NCBI GenBank assembly: GCA_965224535.1
Contig: CBDCZR010000001.1
Coordinates: 185,704 to 249,703 of the forward strand
Origin: JBCDHN01 sp965224535
GTDB taxonomy: Bacteria > Verrucomicrobiota > Verrucomicrobiia > Verrucomicrobiales > DEV007
DNA length: 64,000 bases
Reading direction: 5' to 3'
The notes below the pieces were generated by a model. It was not told the origin of the DNA. It was given only the letters and a program-made list of their open reading frames with translations, and did not search any database. Shown piece by piece: positions 25,176 through 35,500 of the stretch. How positions within the stretch are numbered: the first letter of the stretch is position 1; every line of letters starts with the position of its first letter. Position numbers and translations under genes: made by a program.

Positions 25176-25658
25176 GTCCGACTGCCCAAGGGAACGGTGA
25201 CCCAGCACCAATGGACGAGCCAGATTTTTCCCGGCACGGTCCGAGATTTCTGGGTTTACGTGCCGGCGCAGTAAGATAGCAAACCCGCCGCGGTGTTCGT
25301 GGCGCAGGATGGCGGTGGATTCGTGGCAGAAAACCGCTCATTCAATGCTCCGGCAGTTTTCGACAACCTCATTCACGATGGCTCCATTCCCGTGACGACC
25401 GGGATTTTCATCAATCCAGGCGTGATCCCGCCAGCCAAGGAAGGTCAGCAACCGCGCAAGAACCGAAGCTACGAAATACACAACCTGCACGGCAGTTGGC
25501 CTTTGGCGAACCGGCAAATGGCCGCCGCCTTGAAATTTGCCGGCTATGACTACAAATTCGTCATGGGCACGGGCAAGCATAGTTCGCGGCACGGCGGGGC
25601 GATTTTTCCAGATACGTTGCGCTGGATTTGGCGCGATTGGAAGGAAGCTCAGAAATAA
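25176..25658 (+). pseudogene. broken secreted esterase (enterochelin esterase-like)
   Basis: The frame reads HQWTSQIFPGTVRDFWVYVP, AQ, a TAA stop, then DSKPAAVFVAQDGGGF, where intact relatives have YVPAQYD. It then jumps from NRSYE directly to a stretch like the end of the family (NRQMAAALKFAGYDYKFVMG, IFPDTLRWIWRDW). The core with the GxSxG nucleophile is missing, an internal deletion of roughly 130-150 codons. There is also no start codon or signal peptide upstream. The nonsense codon, the deletion and the 5' truncation make this a clear pseudogene. Confidence 0.8.
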
Positions 25659-25740
25659 CCGCGAACCGCGCCCGAAAATAAAAAGAATCGTCAAATTCAT
25701 CCCAATTTTGTTGGCGTGTCAGGCTGCCGTCGGCCAGGAC

Positions 25741-26589
25741 ATGCCGTTGAGCCAGGTTTTGATGGAGGGTGAAGCCTGGGAGCTGGTGAGCGAGGGAAAC
25801 GGGTTTACCGATGCGTGCGCGACCGATGCGGAGGGCAATTTTTACTTCTGCGACATGCGCAACGGCCCCGGAATCTACAAAATCGGCGTTGGAGGCGACT
25901 GTACGGTGTTTATCGACGATTTGCCGGCGATTAGCGGGATGCAATTTGGGCCGGACGGCCGATTGTATGTGTGTCAGGGTAAAATGCAACGCGTCGCGGC
26001 CGTGGCGGCTGATGGTCGAGTTGAGGTTCTGCTGGAAGGCGTGCGCCCTAACGACCTGGTTGTGACCCACGAAGGCGCGGTTTACTTCACCCACACCAAA
26101 CCGCAGCGCATCGAATACATTTCGCCGGAAGGCAAGCATCGCACGGTTCACGAAGGCGACATCGTCCGGCCGAACGGAATCGCGCTGTCTCCGGATCAAG
26201 GCACGCTGATTGTTTCCGATCACGGCGGCAAACACGTCTGGGCCTTTCGCATCGAGCCGGACGGCAGCCTGGCCCATCCCCAGCCCTACATGACCGTACG
26301 CACGCCAAATCCCGAAACGGACGTGAGCAAGGGCGATGGATCGGCCACGGACGCCTATGGCCGCTATTATGTAACCACGGAGGTGGGAATTCACATGTTC
26401 GATCCCACGGGTCGATTGGGAGGTGTGATCGCAAATCCGCAACCACGGGTGAACAGCATCGAATTTTCCGGGCCCGGGCTGCAATACATCTACGTGGCTG
26501 CTGCCGACAAAATCTTCCGGCGCAAGACCAAGTCAAAGGGAGTGCTCTTTCAAGACGCGCCGGCCAAGCCCTTGGCCGTGAAGCGGTGA
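25741..26589 (+). CDS. SMP-30/gluconolactonase/LRE-type beta-propeller protein
   Basis: Six-bladed propeller of the gluconolactonase/SMP-30 family, usually a calcium-dependent lactonase. Motifs: FTDACATDAEGNFYFCDM, GRLYVCQGKMQRVAAV, NDLVVTHEGAVYFTHT, PNGIALSPDQGTLIVSDH and GDGSATDAYGRYYVTT. The first ATG in the domain is at 25741 (282 aa). Upstream in frame, residues KRIVKFIPILLACQAAVGQD form an excellent signal peptide, but the expected initiator at 25678 is ATA. The secreted protein may therefore have lost its start codon, or use a rare start or an upstream start in the esterase pseudogene. Family is sure; the exact start and whether it is expressed are not. Confidence 0.78.
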   Translation: MPLSQVLMEGEAWELVSEGNGFTDACATDAEGNFYFCDMRNGPGIYKIGVGGDCTVFIDDLPAISGMQFGPDGRLYVCQGKMQRVAAVAADGRVEVLLEGVRPNDLVVTHEGAVYFTHTKPQRIEYISPEGKHRTVHEGDIVRPNGIALSPDQGTLIVSDHGGKHVWAFRIEPDGSLAHPQPYMTVRTPNPETDVSKGDGSATDAYGRYYVTTEVGIHMFDPTGRLGGVIANPQPRVNSIEFSGPGLQYIYVAAADKIFRRKTKSKGVLFQDAPAKPLAVKR

Positions 26590-26602
26590 ACGTGGCGGCC
26601 GT

Positions 26603-26693
26603 GGGAAAAGGGACCTAAAGGACCAAAGGGACCTAAGCGACAGAATCCCGAAGTGCGCCCCTTAGGTCCCTTCAGTCCTTTTTGTCCCTTTTA
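26603..26693. repeat. 9-bp-period hairpin repeat (GGGACCTAA family), copy 1
   Basis: Left arm units GGGACCTAA, AGGACCAAA and GGGACCTAA repeat every 9 bp. A short spacer follows, and the right arm has the complementary units CTTAGGTCC and TTTTTGTCC. The same structure occurs at 37673-37760 and 55741-55860. The rest of this 238-bp intergenic region, up to the pseudopilin gene, is AT-rich and probably holds its promoter. Confidence 0.8.
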
Positions 26694-26827
26694 CCTACCC
26701 CCCGCGCGGCAAATTTAACCACTCTTGACATTCAAGGCCAGGAATCTCCGAAAAAAGAGTTTTCGCATCTAAATGTTTTGGAAATCATAAAATTTGCCGT
26801 AAATTTCAGCCGCTCCCACCTCACTCA

Positions 26828-27754
26828 ATGAAAATCCTCCTCCGCCATCGTGCTGCTGGCTTCAGTGTAACCGAAGTCCTCGTTGCTATCGCCCTTTCTT
26901 CGGTCTTTTTCACCGCTGCGGCCCTGGTTTACCAAAACATCATGGCCAATCGCAAGGAGCTTGCCACCATTGAGACCGTTAAACTGGGGGCCACCGATTC
27001 GGAGAGCGCCACCGCGATCGACAATTTCTACGGCTTGTCGCAAAACGATATCGACGTCTATTCCGCGCCGAATTTTGGCCGGGCGGGGATGGCGGCGAAT
27101 TTGGGCGAAAATATTCTGGACGACATGGCGCAATCTTCGGCGATTTACTGCCTGGGACGCAACGGGCTCAACACCATGCGCCCAACCACGCTGGCTTACG
27201 CAGCCGGCAGTTCCAATCTGGATACGCCGGAGGAATTTCGCCAGCACTTGCTTGGCATCGACGCCACCGCAGCCGCGGTTTTCGTATCCTACGACACCAT
27301 TTCCAGCGCGGAGGATGCGTCCATTTTCATGATCGAGCCCGGACCGACGGCTACGGAGTTGGGAGTGGTGGCGGTTTACGATATTGACGTGGTGACGGTT
27401 TCGCAGGGCAAATACGTGTCCGTCCGCCGCTATGAAAGTGGGGCGTTGACGGGTTACTACGACGTGGTTTACCCGGCAGGAACGGGAACGCCGTTCAGCC
27501 CAATGATCGCGTATTTTAAGCGCAAGGGCCTGGCTCAGTTCGAAGCAGATGCCGACAAGGCCAAGTTCATGATCGCCGAGGAGCAGCCGTTCTATTTTCT
27601 GTGGTTGCCGGATCCAACGACCCGCACGCTGGAAGCTCCCACCGATCCGCCGACTCCCAGTCAAGCCTCCACCCACGCAGTGTGGGATTACTACAAAATG
27701 GGCGGCCGCACGCAGTTCATGTTCACCATCCCGGCTTTTCCCGGCCTGCAATAA
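26828..27754 (+). CDS. prepilin-type N-terminal protein 1 (pseudopilin-like)
   Basis: A 308-residue protein with a class III signal: a short basic leader, cleavage after G11, F12 at +1 and E16 at +5 (GFSVTEVLVAIALSS), then a hydrophobic helix. Prepilin peptidase would cut and methylate it, and it would be assembled into a type IV pilus or type II secretion pseudopilus. The C-terminal body shows no known domain. It is the first of three pilin-like genes in a row on the same strand (gaps of 44 bp), followed after one opposite-strand gene by the GspE/PilB ATPase. Confidence 0.82.
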   Translation: MKILLRHRAAGFSVTEVLVAIALSSVFFTAAALVYQNIMANRKELATIETVKLGATDSESATAIDNFYGLSQNDIDVYSAPNFGRAGMAANLGENILDDMAQSSAIYCLGRNGLNTMRPTTLAYAAGSSNLDTPEEFRQHLLGIDATAAAVFVSYDTISSAEDASIFMIEPGPTATELGVVAVYDIDVVTVSQGKYVSVRRYESGALTGYYDVVYPAGTGTPFSPMIAYFKRKGLAQFEADADKAKFMIAEEQPFYFLWLPDPTTRTLEAPTDPPTPSQASTHAVWDYYKMGGRTQFMFTIPAFPGLQ

Positions 27755-27798
27755 CCTGCCGGCACGCCTGCCGCATTTTTCTTAACCAAACCAACACG

Positions 27799-28275
27799 AT
27801 GAAATTTTTGCATTCACCCATCAACCGGAATCGCAAACGCCGGGGCTACTCGCTGGCCGACGTTTTGGTGGCGTCAGCCATTCTTAGCGTTGGCGTTGGC
27901 GCTGCCGCGGCGCTGACCCTCACGCTCAACACCCAGGAGGACATTTCCTGGCGAGTTACCCGCGGATTGAACCTGGCGGAGAATGCCGCGGCTCTCTACG
28001 GCCTGGGGCTATCGCCGGCCGACGCAATCGCTTACCTGCCAACCGATCCGGACACGGCCGTGACCGTGCAAACCTCCGAAGCTGACGAGACGGTGAGCGA
28101 CATGGGGTTCAAAGCCACGACGTTTCGCGCTTCCATCACCTCCGTGCGCAACGAAGGCAGTTGGTCGGACGGAATGTGGACCGGCGGCTCGGATTCCACC
28201 AATCCCACGCGGACGCTGGACCTGAAAGTTTACCGCTCTGACCTCCAAATCCGCAGCGGTTCCAACTGGCCCTGA
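27799..28275 (+). CDS. prepilin-type N-terminal protein 2 (PilV-like)
   Basis: A 158-residue pilin-like protein. The leader ends at G16 and the mature chain begins YSLADVLVASAIL. Position +5 is Asp instead of the usual Glu, a conservative change. The remaining body is short and looks like a minor pilin of the PilV/GspI type (LNTQEDISWRVTRGLNLAEN). The start ATG (MKFLHSPINR) lies 44 bp after the previous gene. Confidence 0.8.
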   Translation: MKFLHSPINRNRKRRGYSLADVLVASAILSVGVGAAAALTLTLNTQEDISWRVTRGLNLAENAAALYGLGLSPADAIAYLPTDPDTAVTVQTSEADETVSDMGFKATTFRASITSVRNEGSWSDGMWTGGSDSTNPTRTLDLKVYRSDLQIRSGSNWP

Positions 28276-28319
28276 TTTTTCGCACCCACCCCCCTCCAAT
28301 TCCGCATTTTCCCGATTTT

Positions 28320-29687
28320 ATGACCGCAAACTCGAAATTTAACGGCAACAAAGAGCGCGGCGCCTTCACCGTGGTGGCCCTCATCATCCTGACCCTTGGC
28401 ACGTTGGGCATGCTTGCGACCATCACCATCATGAATGGCCGCATGGACCAAGTTAACTCGCTGGAAGAACGCTCGTTGCGCCGGGTTCGCGAACTCAACG
28501 GCCGGCAACTGGCAAAATCCTACGCGTTTCACAAAATCCTGACCCAAGCCAGCGGCAGCTCTGAAACGGTGACGCTCCCGGGCAATTGGGGCCGAATTGC
28601 AACCACCGGCTGGACCAACGCGGCCTTCAACACCGCTACCAAACCCACCGCTTTCAACCCGGCGAGCCCAAGCGGCGCCAGCGCCCCGTTTGCCGAAGGC
28701 GTGAATTTGACGGTTTCCGGCCACATCGATCCCGCCACGAGCACCTGGAGCACGACGGCCACCCCGCGCACGGTGCTCTACCGCATCTGCAGCCGGGAGC
28801 TGAACCTGGCCGGCTACGTTTTTGATTCTCGCCGGCAAGATGCCACCCGCACCGTCAGCGGCAACCTCCACGTTTACGGCAAGAGCCTGGTCTGGCAGCA
28901 TCCCGGCGCGGACAACACCTTTAGTTTCCGCACGGAGGAACTCTACGCGACCAACATCACCTCCACGCAGAGCAACTTCCAGGTTGCCGACCTGTCCGGC
29001 ACGGCCTTAGCCCCGGAAAATGTGACGATTCCTACCCTACCCACCTGGTTCAGCGACGACGGCGTCAATCCGCCGGTTTTTTACGATGACGACTGGGCGC
29101 CATTCAACGCCAGCGGCTCGTTTCCCAGCATTTACGGCCGATTGAACACCAAAAACGGCGGAACAACTCCCAGCGCCGACGCTGCCATCTCCGGCAACAA
29201 CAACGGCGTCGCCACCGGCTCCGGAACGGCCACCATCGACTTGAACGACCTCTCCCTGACCGATGTGGTCATCGCCAACTGCACCGTTCTTCAGTTTACC
29301 GGCCAAACCACCGCCGCGGAGAAGCTGGCGGTCGAAAACCTGCCTCCGGTCAACATCGTCCTCGCTCAAGGCCCGCTCACCACCATCAACCTGACCAGCG
29401 ACAATTCACGGCCGTTGATTTTGTGGATCCAAGGCCCGACCGGCACCCCACTCACGGCCCAAGTCAACATTGCCGATGCCGCCGACTACCGCCTCATCAT
29501 CCTGGCCGAATCTCAGCCGCTGGATTTCGTCTCGGGCGGCACCAGCATCATTCGCGGCGGCCTCACCACCGATTTTGATGTCGCCGTCTCCACCGGCACG
29601 GTTCAGTTGCATCCGGAGACGGCCAATCCCGCGGCGTTCGAAAATTTGCTCTGGCGCTCGTATTGGGTGGAGAGCTACCAGCAATAA
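28320..29687 (+). CDS. PilX-like secreted or membrane-anchored protein of the pilin cluster
   Basis: A 455-residue protein that follows the two pilin-like genes. A short basic leader ends with RGAFTVVALIILTLGTLGM; the helix resembles PilX-type pilins but position +5 is Val, so prepilin peptidase processing is doubtful. The large C-terminal part is Thr/Ser/Asn-rich and beta-predicted (NLTVSGHIDPATSTWSTT, ATIDLNDLSLTDVVIANC), as in PilX-type proteins with adhesive or structural domains. Probably exported and associated with the pilus or pseudopilus. Confidence 0.72.
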   Translation: MTANSKFNGNKERGAFTVVALIILTLGTLGMLATITIMNGRMDQVNSLEERSLRRVRELNGRQLAKSYAFHKILTQASGSSETVTLPGNWGRIATTGWTNAAFNTATKPTAFNPASPSGASAPFAEGVNLTVSGHIDPATSTWSTTATPRTVLYRICSRELNLAGYVFDSRRQDATRTVSGNLHVYGKSLVWQHPGADNTFSFRTEELYATNITSTQSNFQVADLSGTALAPENVTIPTLPTWFSDDGVNPPVFYDDDWAPFNASGSFPSIYGRLNTKNGGTTPSADAAISGNNNGVATGSGTATIDLNDLSLTDVVIANCTVLQFTGQTTAAEKLAVENLPPVNIVLAQGPLTTINLTSDNSRPLILWIQGPTGTPLTAQVNIADAADYRLIILAESQPLDFVSGGTSIIRGGLTTDFDVAVSTGTVQLHPETANPAAFENLLWRSYWVESYQQ

Positions 29688-29709
29688 GCCGGCTGTTTTC
29701 CGGCCGAAA

Positions 29710-30627
29710 TCAGTTGCTCACCTCGACGCCCAGCATCTGGGGAATTTGCGCGTCGCCGCCCAAGAACTTCGCCGCAACCAGTGACGCCACCGAAACGGGG
29801 CTGGCCGGCTGCGCGGTGATCTTCAACCGCTCCGGATTATCGAGAAATTGCTCGATGGCGCCGAGAGCTTGGCGATTGAGCGTGCTGGCGTTGGATTTAA
29901 ACCCATTCCGCAAGTCGCCCAGCAACTTGGTGACGAATTCCTCCCGGGTGATGCCTTCAATTTCCGCGCCGCGGTCCAGCATCCGGTTGGTCAGGCCGTT
30001 GTCCTCAAAAGTCACCTCCAGCGAGCGAATGGACAAGCCCGAGAGCATCGCCATGAGTTGCATGGAATTCGGGCGCTGACCCGCCTCCATCGACGGCGGC
30101 GGGGTAAAATTGTCCAAGCTGATTGCGAGGGACAATTCCCCCATTTCGTCGCCCAGCAGCGAGACCTTGCGCACCACCAGTTGCTTGGTTTCCAGGTCGT
30201 ACTCGTAGTCGATCTCCGCATCGATGCGCGGCGGGGTTTCGTAGCCCAGATCCTTCAATTCGTCGTCCAAATCCAGATGCGCGGTCGCTTCCTCGGACAA
30301 ATGGATGCCGTTGGCTTTCAAGTGGAGCAGCGGCGGAATTTTGGCTCCGTCTTTCTTCGGCTTGAAATCGGTTACCACCATTTTATCCACCTTTACCTCG
30401 CCCGCCCCGGATTCCTTCGCTGCCACGCGAAAATCCGTCATCGTCGCCTCGCCGCCGGACAAATCGTAGTTCAGCTTTCCGTAGGTGATGTCGGCGTCTT
30501 CGCGATATTTTTCGATTTCCGCGTCAATTTCGCCCTTCATCCGGGCATTGGCGATTTTTTCCGCGGCCAGATAGCCGGAACCGGCCAAAACGAGCAAGAC
30601 AACGATAATTGCGAGAATTCGCTTCAT
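29710..30627 (-). CDS. hypothetical membrane-anchored protein (DUF945-like)
   Basis: A 305-residue protein with an N-terminal signal anchor (MKRILAIIVVLLVLAGSGYL) followed by a soluble beta-rich body (DITYGKLNYDLSGGEATMTD, IDAEIDYEYDLETKQLVVRK). This resembles DUF945/YdgA-type periplasmic proteins but the match is weak. It lies between the pilin genes and the GspE/PilB gene on the opposite strand, divergent from the latter. The ATG at 30627 is chosen because it begins the hydrophobic anchor. Function unknown. Confidence 0.7.
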   Translation of the reverse strand: MKRILAIIVVLLVLAGSGYLAAEKIANARMKGEIDAEIEKYREDADITYGKLNYDLSGGEATMTDFRVAAKESGAGEVKVDKMVVTDFKPKKDGAKIPPLLHLKANGIHLSEEATAHLDLDDELKDLGYETPPRIDAEIDYEYDLETKQLVVRKVSLLGDEMGELSLAISLDNFTPPPSMEAGQRPNSMQLMAMLSGLSIRSLEVTFEDNGLTNRMLDRGAEIEGITREEFVTKLLGDLRNGFKSNASTLNRQALGAIEQFLDNPERLKITAQPASPVSVASLVAAKFLGGDAQIPQMLGVEVSN

Positions 30628-30808
30628 CCGCCGAACATAGGTGAAAACGGCGAATTGTCGACTTTTCCGCGAAAACGAGGGAACATGGCGGAATACCGAA
30701 ATGAAGACCTGCCTTAACTTGGCATGGCCGGCTGACCGGCTGAAAGCTTGCCAGGCGGCCATCCAGTTCGTAACGTTAGCGCGAATTCGGCGTCAATTCG
30801 CGCGAACC

Positions 30809-32494
30809 ATGTCTCTCATCCCTCTCCTCACCAAAATCGCGCTCGAAACCGGTTGCACGGACCGCCACAGGTGCGAGGAGACACTGCAAGCCGCCCAAAA
30901 CCGCCAAAGCTCGCTGGTCGATGCGCTCGTCGATGCCGATTTGGTCGAGGAAACCGCGTTCGCGCAAAATCTGGCCAAAGCCACGGGGCTGGAGTTTTTA
31001 GCCGAGAGCGAGCTGGACCTGACCCAACCGCTCCACAACAAATTCCCAGCCAAACTCGCCCTGCGCCACCGCATCCTGCCCGGGCGGATGAACGGCGCGG
31101 ACATGTGCCTGCTGACCTACGATCCCTTTGACCTGGAGGCGAAACAAGCCGTCGGTCAGGAGCTTAGCAAGAACGTTACCTGGGCGGTGACGACACGTTA
31201 CCAGGTGCTCGAATCCCTGCGAGTCGGTTATGGCGTCGGCGCCGAAGATTTCGACGAAATGGTCGAGGGCCGCGAGGAAATCGAGGACGACGAGATGAAG
31301 CAGGAGGTCAGCATCCTGGACGAGGAGGACGAGGAGGCCAGCGTCATGAAATTCGTGAACCAGGTGTTTCGTGAGGCGCTGAAGGAGCGCGCCACCGACA
31401 TCCACGTGGAGCCGCTGGAGGAAGGTTTGCGCATCCGCTACCGCATCGACGGCGCGCTTCAAGAGGTGACCGTGCCGCCGAACATCCGCGTCTTGCAGTC
31501 CTCGCTCATTTCGCGGCTCAAGATCATGGCCCAGCTCGACATCGCCGAACGCCGCTTGCCGCAAGACGGGCGGATCAACCTCATGCTCGACGGCGACCCC
31601 ATCGACGTCCGCGTGGCCACGATTCCCAGCGTCAACGGCGAAAGCGTGAGTTTGCGCCTCCTAACACGACAAAAATTCGAGTTTTCCATGCTGGGCCTCG
31701 ACGAACAGGCGGAAACGACGATCCGCGAGTTATTGGCCATGCCCAACGGGATCATCCTCGTCACCGGCCCCACGGGATCGGGAAAATCGACCACGCTCTA
31801 CACGTTTTTGCGCCAATTGAACACGAAGGACCGGCGCATCGTCACCATCGAGGATCCGGTCGAGAACAAGCTGGACGGCGTGGTGCAAATCGCGGTGAAA
31901 CCGGAAATCGGCCTAACCTTTGCAGCTGGGTTGCGCTCAATTTTGCGCGGCGACCCCAACGTCATCATGGTCGGCGAGATGCGCGACCTCGAAACGACGG
32001 AAATTGCCGTGCGCGGAGCCCTAACCGGCCACCTCGTCTTCAGCACCCTCCACACCAACGACGCCGTCGGCGGCATCTCGCGTTTGCTCGACATGGGCGT
32101 TGAGCCCTTCCTCATCGCCTCCTCGGTTCGCGCGTTTCTGGCGCAGCGTCTCGTGCGGACACTGTGCGATCGCTGCAAGGAACCGGCGCAATTTGACGCC
32201 GCTTACCTGGAGGGCATCGGGTTTCCGCTCGAATTGAAGGATCGCATCCACGCCGCACGCGGTTGCCGGGCCTGCCGGGACACGGGATTTCGCGGCCGCA
32301 TGGCGATTTTGGAGATTTGCCGCGTTACGCCGGAGATGCAGGAGCTGATCACCCAAAACCGGCCCGTGGCGGAGCTGAAAGCGCAGGCGATCGAGGACGG
32401 AATGACGCAACTGCGACCCTACGGGTGGTTGAAAGTGGCCGAGGGGCGGACGACCATCGAGGAGGTGATCACAAACACGGCGGAAGCGGGCTGA
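30809..32494 (+). CDS. GspE/PilB-family type II secretion / type IV pilus assembly ATPase
   Basis: Cytoplasmic hexameric ATPase powering pseudopilus or pilus extension. The 561-residue protein has an N-terminal MshEN-like domain, then DIHVEPLEEGLRIRYRIDG. Walker A GPTGSGKSTT is near residue 319, the Asp box is RIVTIEDPVE, Walker B is VIMVGEMRD, and the His box is STLHTNDAVGGI. A tetracysteine zinc site (CDRC near 452, CRACRDTGFRGR near 486) is typical of GspE/PilB and absent from PilT. The three upstream pilin-like proteins are likely partners. Start ATG at 30809 (MSLIPLLTK). Confidence 0.93.
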   Translation: MSLIPLLTKIALETGCTDRHRCEETLQAAQNRQSSLVDALVDADLVEETAFAQNLAKATGLEFLAESELDLTQPLHNKFPAKLALRHRILPGRMNGADMCLLTYDPFDLEAKQAVGQELSKNVTWAVTTRYQVLESLRVGYGVGAEDFDEMVEGREEIEDDEMKQEVSILDEEDEEASVMKFVNQVFREALKERATDIHVEPLEEGLRIRYRIDGALQEVTVPPNIRVLQSSLISRLKIMAQLDIAERRLPQDGRINLMLDGDPIDVRVATIPSVNGESVSLRLLTRQKFEFSMLGLDEQAETTIRELLAMPNGIILVTGPTGSGKSTTLYTFLRQLNTKDRRIVTIEDPVENKLDGVVQIAVKPEIGLTFAAGLRSILRGDPNVIMVGEMRDLETTEIAVRGALTGHLVFSTLHTNDAVGGISRLLDMGVEPFLIASSVRAFLAQRLVRTLCDRCKEPAQFDAAYLEGIGFPLELKDRIHAARGCRACRDTGFRGRMAILEICRVTPEMQELITQNRPVAELKAQAIEDGMTQLRPYGWLKVAEGRTTIEEVITNTAEAG

Positions 32495-32587
32495 AGTAAT
32501 CAATCCCGGCAGGCCTTGTCGGCCGAATGGAGATTTTCACTTTTGCGCCTTGCCAACAAACGGGTGCGTTCCTAGGATTTGATCACT

Positions 32588-35500
32588 ATGGCAGGAAACA
32601 ACGCAGAAAATGTGGCAGTGATCGCCGTGCATGGCGTGGCCGATCAAAAACCCAACGAAACCGCCAAAGCGGCCGCCGATTTGCTCATGCACCTGGATGA
32701 GGTGCCTGAGGAATACCGCCAAGGGCTATCGGACACGCGCTATCCCGGCTTCGAGCACGAATCACTGCGAATCGCCACCGCGGGGATCAATCTGGATTCG
32801 CTCTATCAGCGCGATGAAGCGGGCAACGTCGTCTACGATGACCGAAAGGAGCCGTTGCCCGTTTTGAAGGATGAGGTGAAGGCTCAAGCCGATGGCCCGT
32901 GGTTGGACGAAGCGGCGGCGCAGTTGGCGAATTTCAAGCTGGAACGCAGCTCGGAAAACTACGACACCCTGCGTTTGGAAGGTTCCCGGCTTCAGGACGG
33001 CCAGGAGACGGGCATCCACGTTTACGAGATGTACTGGGCGGATTTGAGCCGGTTGGGGAACAAGGTTTTCAGCATTTTGATCGCGCTCTACCGGTTGCTT
33101 TTTGAGTTGGCTTGGGTGGGCACCCGTGGCCTGGGCCGCTTGAAAGAGGCGGACTACAGCAACAGCAACCGCTTCCTGCACTGGATCCACCGCAGCTACG
33201 CGGTGGCCATCAGTTGCACCATCCCGTTGTGCAACATTTTTCTGATGGCGTTGCTCGTCGTGATCGGTTCGGCCGCCCTGGCCTGGTTTGAGGGCGAAAA
33301 TCTCAATGGCAGCTCCTACCGCATCCTCTTTTCCATCCTCTTTGCGCTGATGACGGTGGGAATTTACGCAGGTTGGCTCAGGCGAAACGTGAAAGTCAAA
33401 CCGCGCAAGGGAAAGAGAAAGGTCAAAGTGCAGGGCTGGATTCGAGGAAACTGGGAATTTAAGCTGGTTACGGCGGTTTTGCTGGCGCTCGGATCCGGCT
33501 GGCTGATGCACCAATGGCTTAGCGAAGAGGGCTGGACGGTCAGATTCGTGCCGCAAGTGGCCAACCGCCAGGTTTGGACGGAATCGCTCCTGGCCGTGTT
33601 GCTGTGGTTCTTTTTGCTGGCGCTGATTTGGAGGTCGGTGGTGAAATTGATCGAGCAGCGTCAGGGGAAAGACCGCACCTATTGGGTGGGCGGGCCATTG
33701 ATCGTGATTTTGACGGCCTTGCTGGCGATCGGCCTCACCGTGCCCACGCCCCTGCCTCGCATGGTGAGCGGAGGAGCCTTCGCCCTGGTCATGGGGGTGG
33801 CGATACTGGGCATCGTCTGGATGGTCATCCTTTTCCAGGCCGGTGCGTTCGCCTTTTTGGGGCAATTTCAGATTTGGCGGCTCAAATGGCGCAAGCGTCA
33901 GTTTGCGGAGGACACGGAAGACTCGCGTGCCCTGCAGCGGCAAATTCAGACGCTGCAGACGGCGATTTTGGCCATCACCCTGCCCACCATGCTAACCATG
34001 CTGCTGAACGTGGGCCTCTGGTGGGCGGCGATCGTTCCGCTCAAGAAAACCGGGCTGCTCGACAATGTCGTGCGCAACTCCATCGAACATCGCGAACGGC
34101 AAATGACCAGGGGCGAAATGTTGCAGACCGCTCTGGCGGTAAAATCAAAGTTTCCGGCGCCTGAAGAGGACGGCCAAGACGACACCGCCCCAACCCCCAA
34201 AGAGTGGCGCGATCAACTCATGACCGAAAAGGAGGATGAGAAGGTCGTGGAAGAGCTGAGTCGTCTCCTTCAAGCTGCGTCCGCTCAAAACCTGGCCGGC
34301 GACGATGCGGCGAAGTTGAGGGAGCAAATCGCCGCGTTTCAGGGCCGCAAGCGTCCCGAGCCCCTTGTGCCGCCCGCTCACTGGGCGCTCAACCTGGAAA
34401 AACAGGTCATCCCGATCAGCCAATCCGCGGGCTTTCTCTCGTCATTGGACCTGACCGGGATCAACTTCAGCCGCCACAAATTTTTGATCAAAGACGCCGA
34501 GTTCAAGATGCCGAAAAAGGGGCGAAATTTGACGGTTTTGGCCCGCTACGGCGGAAATGTGCACGCTCGGATGTTCGACGCAACCGGCGCCCGCACGGAT
34601 TTGAAAGGGCTGCGTCTCTATCCCAAGCAGGACGAAGTTGAAGAGCTGGAAAAGCTGCTCAGGTCTCGTTGGGGCGCAGGTGAGTTGGACGAAACCTCCC
34701 CGCTGCGCGCGGAACTGATCCCGCTGATGTTTCGATTTTTCGGCCGGAGCGACTTCCAGTTCAGCGCCCTGGTCGACAAGGCCATGAACAACACCGTTCT
34801 GCCCTACGTGAATTTGGCATTCGTCCTGGTTTTGCTGTTGATGGTGGCCTCTTGCTGGCTCTTCCTCCCTGCCCTGCTTTCTGAAGGCACGCCTCACTCG
34901 GACGTGGAGCGCAAAGTGCAAGGAAAAGTCGTCGATCCCGAGGAGGAAGCCGCCAGGCACGACGTTCTCTCCGGAAAACTGGGCGCCACGCTGCACAACG
35001 CCTTCGCGGCCCTGGAAAGAGCCCAAATTCTGCTCGTCGTCTGCATTATCGGCATTCTGGCCGGCACCCTTGTCCGGCAGTTAACCATGGCGCGGCTGGC
35101 CAAGGAAAACCTCGAACAAAGAGCCGAAACCGGGCGCACTCAGGTGGATTTACACGTCAGCGGATCGGACCTGCTGTTCCTTGGCATCAGTCGCGACGAT
35201 GTCCTGCCGCTCGGCATCCTGAAACCCGGTGATAAGGAGTCTGAGCGCAGATTGCCCATTTTTCAGCGCGCGCTCAATCTCCTGCCGCTGGAGAAAATGG
35301 AGACGGTATTCACCCTCGGCCTGGAGGACGACGACAGGTTCTACAAGCATGCAGAGTCCCTCTCAAAACTCATCGCCGGCCTGGCGGCCACCGCCTACGT
35401 CGGCATCGCCGTGCTGATGCTCTTGGCCAACACCGCGCTCGGCAATTTTGCCCGCCCGTTGTTCGATAGTTTCCGCTCCGGCATGGACGTGGCGCTGGAC

